The translations under genes and the position numbers were made by a program. A DNA stretch of 35,929 bases, taken from assembly GCA_002453475.1 (NCBI GenBank), contig DKGY01000078.1, forward strand, positions 77,117-113,045. Direction: 5' to 3'. Under the pieces are notes generated by a model. The model ran no database searches. It was given only the letters and a program-made list of their open reading frames with translations, and was not told where the DNA came from. Positions 18,124-26,084 of the stretch are shown here, piece after piece (within the stretch, counting starts at the first letter, position 1; every line of letters begins with the position of its first letter). Origin of the DNA: Clostridium sp. UBA6758. Lineage in GTDB: Bacteria > Bacillota > Clostridia > Clostridiales > Clostridiaceae.

Positions 18124-18295
18124 TCCAAATCTACGATTTGACTAAGTAAAATAAGTGAGAATCTAAATCTTTGATTTAGTAGTTCGAACTTACTCCTTAG
18201 AACGTATGTAAAAAGGAGTTCCTATTGAAAATAAATGTGACAAGGAGTTTTCTCAAGAGCGAAGCGAAAAGTCATGTTAGTAACATCACTCCACA
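18124..18295. repeat. Structured intergenic element of unknown nature
   Basis: Directly after the terminator lies sequence with several short hairpins: CAAATC/GATTTG (18126-18140), CTAAATC/GATTTAG (18163-18179), and repeated GGAGTT/ACTCC words bounding the region. The composition is less AT-rich than the following 400 bp and no reading frame is supported. It resembles dispersed intergenic repeats of clostridia, but I cannot confirm copies from one window. Confidence 0.35.
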
Positions 18296-18410
18296 CTTTA
18301 ACACACATATAATCATACTACTAAAATAGCCCATTTCCCCAAAGCCCCATGAATATAACAACTATTTAAAATTTTAAAATGTTTCCTTTTCAACTAGCTA
18401 AAAAGTTCCT

Positions 18411-18467
18411 TAATTTCCTATATAAATAGTAACCTGAGAACAGGTATATGAATTATATAGGAAATTA
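18411..18467. other. 15-bp perfect inverted repeat with inner stem
   Basis: TAATTTCCTATATAA (18411-18425) and its exact complement TTATATAGGAAATTA (18453-18467) enclose a second stem ACCTG-AGAA-CAGGT (18432-18445). There is no T tract on either side, so it is not a terminator. It lies 234 bp before pdxS and could be a structured RNA or an operator. The rest of the 17984-18700 gap holds the operon terminator, the element before this one and the pdxS promoter region. Confidence 0.6.
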
Positions 18468-18643
18468 CAGATGTTTTATTAAAGAAATAAGGATTTACTT
18501 ACTACTAAAGATGAAATTATATATTCATAACTCTGATTTAATAATATTATATGCATACAAAAATAATAAAATATATTATTTTGAAGAAGTGTATTGATTA
18601 ATTGTGTATTATATGGAATAATTGTATTGTAAAGTTTAAATAC

Positions 18644-18666
18644 ATAGATACAAAATATAGATACAA
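18644..18666 (+). promoter_or_regulatory. Direct repeats upstream of pdxS
   Basis: ATAGATACAA occurs at 18644-18653 and 18657-18666, 13 bp apart, 35 bp before the pdxS start. Direct repeats near pdxS promoters are typical of MocR-type PdxR sites, but no PdxR gene is in the window and this motif is not a known one. Confidence 0.4.
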
Positions 18667-18700
18667 TTCTGTTTTGTACTAGAATGTGGGGGGAATATAA

Positions 18701-19579
18701 ATGAATACAAGATCAGAGTTAAACAAAAACCTTGCAGAAATGCTAAAGGGTGGAGTAATTATGGATGTAGTTAATGCTGAAGAAGCTATAATTGCAGAGA
18801 AAGCAGGTGCGGTTGCTGTAATGGCTTTGGAACGTGTGCCTTCTGATATTAGAAAGCAAGGCGGAGTTGCTAGAATGTCAGATCCAAAGATGATAAAAGA
18901 AATTCAAAAGGCCGTATCTATTCCAGTAATGGCAAAGGTAAGAATAGGTCATTTTGTTGAGGCGCAAATATTAGAGGCCATTAAGATCGATTATATAGAT
19001 GAAAGTGAAGTACTAACTCCAGCGGATGATTTATTTCATATAGATAAAAAAAGCTTTAATGTACCTTTTGTATGTGGAGCTAGAAACTTAGGAGAAGCTC
19101 TAAGAAGAATTGGTGAGGGAGCTTCCATGATAAGAACTAAAGGGGAAGCTGGAACTGGAGATGTTGTAGAAGCTGTAAGACATATGAGAACTATGATGAG
19201 CGAAATAAGAAAAGTACAAAATACTCCTAAAGAAGAGCTTATGACTATAGCTAAGGAAATGGGAGCTCCTTATGACCTAATAGTGTATGTTCATAATCAT
19301 GGAAAACTTCCGGTAGTTAATTTTGCTGCTGGTGGAGTAGCTACACCAGCTGATGCAGCTTTAATGATGCAGCTTGGAAGTGATGGAGTTTTCGTTGGTT
19401 CAGGTATATTTAAATCAGCGGATCCTGAAAAAAGAGCTAAAGCCATAGTGCATGCTGTAGCAAACTATAATAATCCTGAGATTTTATCACAGGTTTCTGA
19501 GGATTTAGGAGAGCCTATGGACAGTATAAATACTAAGGACCTACCAGATGGTAAATTATATGCATCAAGAGGATGGTAA
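18701..19579 (+). CDS. pdxS: PLP synthase subunit PdxS
   Basis: Synthase subunit of the DXP-independent route to pyridoxal 5'-phosphate (EC 4.3.3.6), which joins ribose 5-phosphate, glyceraldehyde 3-phosphate and ammonia from PdxT. The 292-residue barrel shows the PdxS signatures [28 protein letters not shown] with the catalytic lysine (K81), and [16 protein letters not shown] with the second active-site lysine just before it. ATG follows GTGGGGGGAA. It ends 4 bp before pdxT. The product, PLP, is the cofactor of KamA, KamDE and MegL encoded nearby, which may explain the location. Confidence 0.98.
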   Translation: MNTRSELNKNLAEMLKGGVIMDVVNAEEAIIAEKAGAVAVMALERVPSDIRKQGGVARMSDPKMIKEIQKAVSIPVMAKVRIGHFVEAQILEAIKIDYIDESEVLTPADDLFHIDKKSFNVPFVCGARNLGEALRRIGEGASMIRTKGEAGTGDVVEAVRHMRTMMSEIRKVQNTPKEELMTIAKEMGAPYDLIVYVHNHGKLPVVNFAAGGVATPADAALMMQLGSDGVFVGSGIFKSADPEKRAKAIVHAVANYNNPEILSQVSEDLGEPMDSINTKDLPDGKLYASRGW

Positions 19580-19583
19580 TGTA

Positions 19584-20186
19584 ATGATAACGATAGGTGT
19601 ACTAGATTTACAAGGAGCTGTAAAAGAACATGTAGATAAGATTAATAACATAAGTGGAGCAACAGCCTTAAGAGTAAAGAATAGGGCGGATTTAGAAGCT
19701 ATAGACGGGCTTATAATTCCAGGAGGAGAAAGTACCACCATAGGAAAATTATTAAGAGATTTTCATATACTATCGCCACTAAAAAGTAAAATTGAAAATG
19801 GACTACCAGTATGGGGAACCTGTGCAGGTATGATAATTCTCGCTAAATCCATCTTAGGAAGCGATTATAACCATTTAGGAGTTATGGATATAGAAGTAAG
19901 AAGAAATGCCTATGGCTCTCAATTAGACAGTTTTATAACGGATGAAATTGTGAAAGACGTAAGTGAAGAAACAATACCTCTAGTATTTATTAGAGCGCCT
20001 TACGTTGAAAAGATAGATGAAGATGTACAGGTGTTATGTAAGTTGAAGGATAAAATTGTAGCCTGTAAACAAGAAAACATGCTAGCAACCTCATTTCATC
20101 CAGAGCTAACTAAGGATTTAACTATGCATAAATATTTCTATAACATGTGTATGGAGAATTTAAAAACTAAAGATATTAGAAAATAG
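19584..20186 (+). CDS. pdxT: PLP synthase glutaminase subunit PdxT
   Basis: Glutaminase partner of PdxS that delivers ammonia (EC 3.5.1.2 activity). The 200 residues begin ITIGVLDLQGAVKEH. They contain the family GGEST motif (LIIPGGESTTIGKLL), the nucleophile Cys in GTCAGM and the His-Glu pair in FHPEL. The ATG at 19584 has GAGG about 11 bases upstream in the end of pdxS; longer in-frame starts would overlap pdxS. No ordinary terminator follows; a very large imperfect palindrome lies about 95 bp downstream. Confidence 0.97.
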   Translation: MITIGVLDLQGAVKEHVDKINNISGATALRVKNRADLEAIDGLIIPGGESTTIGKLLRDFHILSPLKSKIENGLPVWGTCAGMIILAKSILGSDYNHLGVMDIEVRRNAYGSQLDSFITDEIVKDVSEETIPLVFIRAPYVEKIDEDVQVLCKLKDKIVACKQENMLATSFHPELTKDLTMHKYFYNMCMENLKTKDIRK

Positions 20187-20280
20187 ACTTATGTAGCTTT
20201 CTTTACCTTTATTTATAATTTGATTGAGAATATAAATTTATAAAGAGGTTTTGAAATAAGGTAGTTTCTATGAAATATTG

Positions 20281-20565
20281 AGGCTTTCGTAAAATATGTT
20301 ACTAGTCTTATATAATATATTGAGCATGCACTTTAATATTATTGTTAGCGAATGCCATTTGCAGGGATATTAGATTTACTTAGTATTTATGAATGGTAAA
20401 ATCGTAAGCAACACAACTTGTTTGAGTGTACACGAGTTGTTGTGTCGTAGATTTTACCTTGAATAAATGCTTTAGTAAATCAATATTCCGAAACGGCTGA
20501 GCGTTAATAATATAAGTGCTTATTCAATATTTATCTAGATTAGCTTATTTTGGGACGCCCCGTTT
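20281..20565. repeat. Large imperfect palindrome (about 285 bp)
   Basis: Two arms of about 140 bases pair over nearly their whole length. The inner part is GGTAAAATC (20395-20403) with GATTTTACC (20450-20458), then AACACAACT against AGTTGTTGTGT around the loop. Further out, GATTTACT matches AGTAAATC, and ATATTATTGTTAGCG matches CGTTAATAATAT. Further still, ATATTGA..GCACTT matches AGTGC..TCAATAT. There is no reading frame. ATTGA occurs just outside both ends (20277-20281 and 20573-20577), which could be a target duplication of a MITE. It fills the 20187-20579 gap between convergent genes. Confidence 0.7.
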
Positions 20566-20579
20566 ATCATACATTGATT

Positions 20580-20993
20580 TTATACATTCATTGAATTTTC
20601 TATTTCTTCGTTATATTTTATTTTTTTTAGTAAACTAAATACTATTAAATATGCTATTACAATACCTATTATTCCACCAATTATTGAACCAATTACCACT
20701 GGTACTCCAATACTATAGTCCATCATAATTAAACTTATCAAAAAGTTAACAGGATAGTAAACTGCTAAGGCATATATAGCAATCTTTTTCCACATGAAAA
20801 TTCCTATAGTTATAATAATAATTATTATTGCAGATATAATTGAATATACTATCATACCACTGCTAAGCGCAACCTCCGGAACTATTTGAGCCATTGACTT
20901 ATTGGTAAATGCAGTTATTATTGAACTCACTCCTCCAATAATGTAAACAACTAATACTAATGTTGTCCAAAATCCTCTTGTCTTTTTTTCCAT
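20580..20993 (-). CDS. Small four-helix membrane protein
   Basis: 137 residues with four hydrophobic segments (about 9-29, 44-67, 70-91, 97-121) and charged ends (MEKKTR and KKIKYNEE). No family recognised. The start is supported by AAGGGGGGAA 6 bases upstream. It stands alone: the large palindrome lies at its 3' side and a degenerate glycosyltransferase remnant upstream. Role unknown. Confidence 0.75.
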   Translation of the reverse strand: MEKKTRGFWTTLVLVVYIIGGVSSIITAFTNKSMAQIVPEVALSSGMIVYSIISAIIIIIITIGIFMWKKIAIYALAVYYPVNFLISLIMMDYSIGVPVVIGSIIGGIIGIVIAYLIVFSLLKKIKYNEEIENSMNV

Positions 20994-21116
20994 TTTATTA
21001 TTCCCCCCTTATATAATTTATAATAATTACTAATACAATTTTATCATAAATTTAAATTATTATATATATATTGCTTAAAATTACTTTTTTAAAACCTAAA
21101 AATATACTGATCATTA

Positions 21117-21422
21117 TTATATTACTAATTTATATATAATCTCTAAAATAACTATCCCTTTAATAGCTAAATCGACTCTAAATATGTTCCATCCCTTCTT
21201 TGGCAAATAATAGTAGTATTTCATTATGTCTTCTTTAGGAACATTCCCTTTTATATATTTTGGTATTGCCTTCACGTTTAAATGATTTTGAATTTGATCA
21301 TAATAAAATTGAGCAATTACATAATTTTTGATTATTTCATCAGAACCGTGTGTTGAATAGTCATCCATAAGTAAAATTTCTATATTGGGATAAATTGGGT
21401 TTATAAAAGAATCTACACATTT
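21117..21422 (-). pseudogene. Remnant of a family 2 glycosyltransferase
   Basis: The open frame from 21368 gives 83 residues, but in-frame translation continues upstream to a stop at about 21423. There it adds VDSFINPIYPNIEILL directly before MDDYSTHGSDEIIKNY. Together this is the classic GT2 N-terminal region (SxLxQxYxNIEIIxxDDGSTDGS). The first strand (usually VSIIIPxYN) is missing in all frames, the ATG at 21368 has no ribosome binding site, and the total of about 100 residues is a third of a normal GT2. The DDGSTD motif itself has become DDYSTHGS. The C-terminal half is not recognisable and may come from the end of the gene after an internal deletion. Confidence 0.65.
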
Positions 21423-21476
21423 TTATAAGTATTGCCTACCATTATAATTTATTATCCTATAGTGATTAATGGTTGC

Positions 21477-22469
21477 TCAATTCTTGATTTTTTTTATTTC
21501 ATATAGACCTATAAATAATGACTTTAGTTTTTCTATCTGATCCTTAAATTCAAAACCATTCTTAACAAAATAATTATATTCTTGTGAATTATATTTACTA
21601 TCAGTTATCATCTCAACTGCATCATTTATTGTATCCCAAACTAAATACTGAGGATATATTTCTTTTGCACCGACAAAATTATGAATTATAGGTTTTATTC
21701 CTTTTACCATAGCTTGCATAATACTGATGTTTTGCGATTCTAAAATACTTGTACATAATATATAATTTTTATCTTCTAGCCATTTATCTAGGTTGTCCTG
21801 CCACCCCTCATAAACTACATTATCTTCTAATCGAAATTCTTTTATCATTTGATTAAAATACAAAATATCTCTAGCATCTTGAAATTTACCAGCAATAAAT
21901 AATTTATATTGGTTATTTTTATCATATATAGCTTTAAAAGTATGAAGCAATAGCATAGGTCCTTTCTTATAGTTTATATACCCTACATACGCAATATTAA
22001 ATCCAGGTTTTCTATCTTGAAAAGTCCATTTAGGAATATCTATACCATTAGGAATTACTATTGTCTTTTCTTTATCTATATTAAAATTATTAATAGTAAA
22101 ATTCCTTATATGTTCTGCTACAAATATGATTTTATTAACATTTTCCCAGTAAACATTACATGGATAATCTGTAAATGATTCATAACTGTGTATTCTACAT
22201 ATAATTTTCTTTTCATTAGCAATGATAAGTTTACTTCCATAAGATATTAATTCATCACACCACTCAAACCAGCATATATCAGCCCATTTCATCTCTTCAT
22301 CAATTTGTTTTAAATTTGTTACAACTACTTTTCTAGTTGTATATTCGTGCGCTAATCCATCAATAATATCTTCTAAAAAATTATCTAGCCCCGGCTTTAC
22401 AAAAAAGACTATATTTTTTTTATTACTTTCCTTAGAATTAACTGTTATACTACTAACATTTTCAACCAT
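21477..22469 (-). CDS. Glycosyltransferase family 4-like
   Basis: A 330-residue GT-B fold glycosyltransferase. The N-terminal half is a reduced acceptor domain (NIVFFVKPGLDNFLEDIIDGL). The C-terminal half has the donor-binding features: IPNGIDIPKW, NIAYVGYINYKKGPMLLLHTF and ESQNISIMQAMVKG. The last corresponds to the EX7E motif, but its second Glu is Gln. RBS GAAGGAGAAG. It lies downstream of the DNRLRE protein and a GT2 remnant follows it, so it probably glycosylates a surface component made by this cluster. Sugar and acceptor unknown. Confidence 0.85.
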   Translation of the reverse strand: MVENVSSITVNSKESNKKNIVFFVKPGLDNFLEDIIDGLAHEYTTRKVVVTNLKQIDEEMKWADICWFEWCDELISYGSKLIIANEKKIICRIHSYESFTDYPCNVYWENVNKIIFVAEHIRNFTINNFNIDKEKTIVIPNGIDIPKWTFQDRKPGFNIAYVGYINYKKGPMLLLHTFKAIYDKNNQYKLFIAGKFQDARDILYFNQMIKEFRLEDNVVYEGWQDNLDKWLEDKNYILCTSILESQNISIMQAMVKGIKPIIHNFVGAKEIYPQYLVWDTINDAVEMITDSKYNSQEYNYFVKNGFEFKDQIEKLKSLFIGLYEIKKIKN

Positions 22470-22645
22470 ATTACTTCTCCTTCACTATTTACATTCAGTA
22501 GTTTAAAGATAGCTCCTTATTCTATTGGTAACCTATCCAATAAAACCTCTTATACACTTTACCATTGCTTATGTTAATTAGTAATCATCACGTTTTATAT
22601 TACTATACCAACAAAAGATTACTAACTATAGTAGAAAACAATAAT

Positions 22646-23461
22646 CTACTCCTTATAAGAACCATAAAAATTTATAGTCTCTACATCTTCTGGATTTTCC
22701 TTTGGTACTATTGCGATATTATAGGTTTTATCTACATAAAGAGGGCTACTTCCTGATAAATTGTTATACTCATCAGTAACATAATAATTATCTGTATGCC
22801 CAGTGCCCTTTCTTGTCACTCCAATATTTACTATGGCTGCATATTTTGAATTCTCCGCAACAGTTCCTATAACATTCACCTGTCTTAAAGTACCTTCGCC
22901 TTGATTACAACAATTACATCCCTTACAACAATCACATTTTTTACAATTGTTACACTCATCTCCAATAACCACTTTTAAAAATGGAACAAGATATGTGTCC
23001 TTACATATCGAAGAACCAAATTGTGTAAGAATACTATTACTTTTATCAAATAGTGCTATACCTGTATTACTTAATTTGTTCTGTAACCATAATACAACAA
23101 AATCGGTTAAATCCACTGTTATAGCCACATCTGAAGTTATTGGATGAAAATTTTTTTTAATATTGATATTTACTTCTGGTCGATTATTGAAAGTTGTATA
23201 AGTGCTGAAATAATCACATAGTGGGTATATTGAAAATATTTTCCTACAATCATCATAAAAATTATTTGTCTTAAATAATACAAGCTCTGCATTTAAAATC
23301 AATGCATTGCTTGGTATGTCAGAAATATCAAAAAACAAATAACTAATATATTTATATATCCCATCACTGCCTACAGTTATAGTTGGCTTATTTATATTTC
23401 CATTAGGAATTTTACTGGTTACTGTAAGACTTTTAGTAGCATAAATTATTATATTGGACAA
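22646..23461 (-). CDS. DNRLRE-domain surface protein with Cys-rich linker
   Basis: About 271 residues in three parts (numbered from GTG 23470). Residues 1-168 are a DNRLRE-type beta-sandwich (YLFFDISDIPSNALILNAEL, then VDLTDFVVLWLQNKLSNTGIAL). Residues 173-188 hold eight cysteines (CNNCKKCDCCKGCNCC). Residues 195-274 are a small beta domain homologous to the protein encoded just upstream. Such cysteine clusters in spore surface proteins form cross-links or bind metal; this is inference. Start: TTG at 23461 with GAGGTGG 5 bases before it, since the GTG at 23470 is within that Shine-Dalgarno. It is probably transcribed with the upstream gene, past a hairpin. Confidence 0.75.
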   Translation of the reverse strand: MSNIIIYATKSLTVTSKIPNGNINKPTITVGSDGIYKYISYLFFDISDIPSNALILNAELVLFKTNNFYDDCRKIFSIYPLCDYFSTYTTFNNRPEVNINIKKNFHPITSDVAITVDLTDFVVLWLQNKLSNTGIALFDKSNSILTQFGSSICKDTYLVPFLKVVIGDECNNCKKCDCCKGCNCCNQGEGTLRQVNVIGTVAENSKYAAIVNIGVTRKGTGHTDNYYVTDEYNNLSGSSPLYVDKTYNIAIVPKENPEDVETINFYGSYKE

Positions 23462-23495
23462 ATCTACCACCTCTTTTCTAATCCCTCAATTTAAA

Positions 23496-23521
23496 GCATG
23501 GAGCAATTTATTGCTCCATGC
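23496..23521 (-). terminator. Strong hairpin between the two surface-protein genes
   Basis: GCATGGAGCAA and TTGCTCCATGC form an 11-bp perfect stem with a 4-base loop. On the minus strand it is followed only by TTTAAATT, so it is a weak terminator or an mRNA-stabilising end that would lower expression of the downstream gene. Confidence 0.6.
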
Positions 23522-23546
23522 CATTTTAAAATAGTTAGTATAAACA

Positions 23547-23846
23547 CTAGATAGTATATGACCAAGCTGTTATTACACCAGTAGATTCGTCAACAGTATC
23601 TCCGCTTATAAACTTTGGTACAATTGACAAAGTATAAGAAGCATTAACAGCTAGTGATGTTCCACTTGCTGTATTATCATAAGTGATTACTCTATAAAAT
23701 GATCTATTTCTACCTGCTGAAATGGCATTAGTAACATTAAGTCTAATTGTCAAATAAGCTAGACTATTTCTAGCAACAGTGCCTGTAACTCCAACAGAAC
23801 GAGGTGTACCAGTTTTTGGAGTATCAAAATCGATTGTTAAAGCCAT
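23547..23846 (-). CDS. Small beta-rich surface protein
   Basis: 99 residues, rich in Thr, Ser and Val, with no Cys and no signal peptide. It aligns with the C-terminal domain of the DNRLRE protein encoded next: VTGTVARNSLAYLTIRLNVT against VIGTVAENSKYAAIVNIGVT, then YxVxxYxNxxSGxSLxVxxxYxxxIVPK in both. It is therefore a single-domain version of that module. Start ATG has GGGGGATG upstream. A near-perfect sigma-K promoter lies 47-73 bp upstream, suggesting mother-cell expression late in sporulation and a place in the coat or exosporium. The Thr/Ser content would suit O-glycosylation by the nearby glycosyltransferases. Confidence 0.75.
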   Translation of the reverse strand: MALTIDFDTPKTGTPRSVGVTGTVARNSLAYLTIRLNVTNAISAGRNRSFYRVITYDNTASGTSLAVNASYTLSIVPKFISGDTVDESTGVITAWSYTI

Positions 23847-23892
23847 AAAAATTCATCCCCCAAATTTATTTTCAGGATTTTTATTCCTAATA

Positions 23893-23919
23893 TACTATAT
23901 GAGCTTGTACATAAGATGT
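23893..23919 (-). promoter_or_regulatory. Sigma-K-like promoter
   Basis: On the minus strand: AC, 16 bp, CATATAGTA, an exact match to the sigma-K consensus AC-N16-CATAnnnTA, 47 bp before the start of the 99-residue gene. Confidence 0.7.
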
Positions 23920-24203
23920 TACTTTTCTTCTTAATATTTACAATCTTATTTTTCTAAAGGTAGATGCTATTAATATAGTTATCAATCTTAAATACACATT
24001 AGTAGTATAGTAACTATTGGATTAATAGTAAATCAGTCTAAGAACAGTTTATTAAATTACACATATTATATATGGAAGTAAAATTAATATAGTATTTTAT
24101 TGATTTACTCAAATAATGAATCTATTTTATTATGAAATCTTACCAACTAGGTAAAAGTTTATAGTTAAGTAACTTATTTATTTCAAAGAGGAGAAAATAT
24201 ATT
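23920..24203. other. Divergent AT-rich intergenic region
   Basis: No gene is supported. On the plus strand AC-N16-TATAGTTAA (24142-24168) is a weak sigma-K-like match placed at a suitable distance from the glycosyltransferase start at 24204. Nothing else stands out. Confidence 0.4.
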
Positions 24204-25985
24204 ATGAAAAATGAAGTAAGTTTATGTATGATTGTAAAAAATGAAGAAACCTACTTGCCAAACTGTCTTCGTAGTATTAGTGATATTGTTGATGAAATTA
24301 TTATTGTTGATACAGGATCTACTGATAAAACTGTAGATATAGCTAAAGGCTTTGGGGCTAAGGTTTACTATTTTCCTTGGAACAATAACTTTAGTGAAGC
24401 TAGAAATGAATCATTAAAATATGCTACCAAAGATTGGATACTCATATTAGATGCAGATGATGAATTATTCCCTAAGAATCAAGAAAACTTGAAAGATTTA
24501 TTAAATAGACAGTTAGATGAAAATGCGATTTATTACTTTGAAACATTAAATTATTATGGAAATATTGTTGATGATAATTCAATAACTATAAATTTAAATC
24601 CTAGACTATTTAAAAATAACCATGGAACTCACTATGAGGGAGAAATTCATAATCAATTAGTATACTCAGAAAACAAATATAAAGCAATTTATAAATTAAT
24701 ACAAATTAATCATTATGGATATATGACTAAGTCTATAGAGTCTAAGAATAAAAGAAATAGAAATATACCTATTTTAAATGAGCAAATAAAAAAAGATCCA
24801 AATGATTACTTTGCTCACTTTAACCTAGGTACCGAATATGCAGCATTAAATGATAATGAAACTGCACTAGAACATTACTATAAATCCTATGAGAAATTTG
24901 ACCCTTATAACGGATACAGTTATTTACTAATATTTAGGATAATTTTCTTAAATTATAAAATAAAAGATTATGATACAGCTTTTAAGTTCATAGACATTGG
25001 TATTGAGCACTACCCAAAATTCACTGACTTATATTTTTTAAAATCTCTTATTTTCAAAGATATAAATATGCCTATACCTCAGATAAAAGCTCTAGAAAAA
25101 TGTATCGAATTAGGAGAAGCACCATCTGAATTAAAGTGCTTATATGGAATAGGAAGTTTCAAAGCATACTATGAGTTAGGCAATGCTTACTTCACTCTAA
25201 AAGATTATGATTCTTCATACAATTATTATATTGAAGCACTTAAATCAAAGCCCGATTTTCTTAATCCATTATACCTTATTGGAGATATATTAAAAATTAA
25301 AAATACTCCAATGGATAACTTTAAAAAGATTATAGAAGACCTTATTTCTAATTATCCAAAATCTAATCATATTATTGCAGATTTGTTTTATAATGAAGGA
25401 TTCTATAAAGCAGCATTGGAGTACGTAGAAAAATGTGAACTATCTGGAACTATTACTGAAGAGCTGGTATTACTTAAAGCTAAATGCCTTGTAATGTCCG
25501 GTTCCTTTACTGAGTGCATTAACATGAACAATATAGTTGATGATAATTCTTCTAATTTGCATTTTTCAATGTACAAAGTTATAAGTAGCGTATTAACTAA
25601 TAATTATGATGAAGCTTTGTCTTTATTGAACAAATTTAAAGAAGATACCTTAGCAGGTTACAATAAAAAACTATTGGAAGTATATTTACAGTTTTTAAAA
25701 TTATTTACCAAAGAATCCACCACTCTTTTATCCGAAGAGGAAAATGAAAGGGAATATCTTGATATTATTCTAGAAATATGTGAAATATTGCTTATAAATG
25801 ATAAATATGATGAACTTAAAATAGCTGTAAACTTACTAAATTTAATAAATAATAAATTTGTGCTTCTTAATCTAGGAAAACTATATTATAAATATGGATA
25901 TATTGAGCTTGCAAAAAAAGAAATCATTAGGTCAATAAAAGAATTTGAAGTTTATGATGTTGAGGGTTTACAGATATTAATGTAG
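24204..25985 (+). CDS. GT2 glycosyltransferase with TPR repeats
   Basis: 593 residues. The N-terminal GT-A domain opens SLCMIVKNEETYLPNCL and has the nucleotide-sugar motif IIIVDTGSTDKT (about 32-43) and the metal-binding DADDE (about 84-88). From about residue 195 onward it is built of TPR helices (for example YFAHFNLGTEYAALNDNETALEHYYKSYEKF and ELGNAYFTLKDYDSSYNYYIEAL, separate repeats). The architecture matches SunS-like and other protein-modifying transferases in which TPRs hold the acceptor protein. With the neighbouring Thr/Ser-rich small protein and the GT4, a role in glycosylating spore surface proteins is likely but unproven. RBS AGAGGAG. It converges on megL with a shared terminator. 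Confidence 0.88.
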   Translation: MKNEVSLCMIVKNEETYLPNCLRSISDIVDEIIIVDTGSTDKTVDIAKGFGAKVYYFPWNNNFSEARNESLKYATKDWILILDADDELFPKNQENLKDLLNRQLDENAIYYFETLNYYGNIVDDNSITINLNPRLFKNNHGTHYEGEIHNQLVYSENKYKAIYKLIQINHYGYMTKSIESKNKRNRNIPILNEQIKKDPNDYFAHFNLGTEYAALNDNETALEHYYKSYEKFDPYNGYSYLLIFRIIFLNYKIKDYDTAFKFIDIGIEHYPKFTDLYFLKSLIFKDINMPIPQIKALEKCIELGEAPSELKCLYGIGSFKAYYELGNAYFTLKDYDSSYNYYIEALKSKPDFLNPLYLIGDILKIKNTPMDNFKKIIEDLISNYPKSNHIIADLFYNEGFYKAALEYVEKCELSGTITEELVLLKAKCLVMSGSFTECINMNNIVDDNSSNLHFSMYKVISSVLTNNYDEALSLLNKFKEDTLAGYNKKLLEVYLQFLKLFTKESTTLLSEEENEREYLDIILEICEILLINDKYDELKIAVNLLNLINNKFVLLNLGKLYYKYGYIELAKKEIIRSIKEFEVYDVEGLQILM

Positions 25986-26036
25986 TAGTTTAATTTTCCA
26001 AACAATTCATGTTCTCAATAAAATAAATTTCATAAT

Positions 26037-26066
26037 AAAAACTCCTAAATTAATTTAGGAGTTTTT
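26037..26066. terminator. Bidirectional terminator
   Basis: AAAAACTCCTAAAT and ATTTAGGAGTTTTT form a 14-bp perfect stem with A and T runs at both ends. It serves both the GT2-TPR gene and megL, which converge here. Confidence 0.92.
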
Positions 26067-26084
26067 ATTAATTTGCTGTGTCTA

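Noticed and set aside
18179..18193. GTAG-TTCGAAC-TTAC looks like a tRNA T-arm
   Set aside because: No acceptor stem, anticodon arm or CCA-proximal pairing can be built around it; it is part of a hairpin-rich intergenic element.
20281..20565. 6S RNA reading of the large palindrome
   Set aside because: It is longer than typical 6S RNA, no clear promoter or terminator borders it and I see no conserved 6S bubble sequence; kept only as a structure of unknown type.
22565..22756. 63-codon plus-strand frame overlapping the DNRLRE gene
   Set aside because: Overlaps the end of a better supported gene on the opposite strand and has no RBS.
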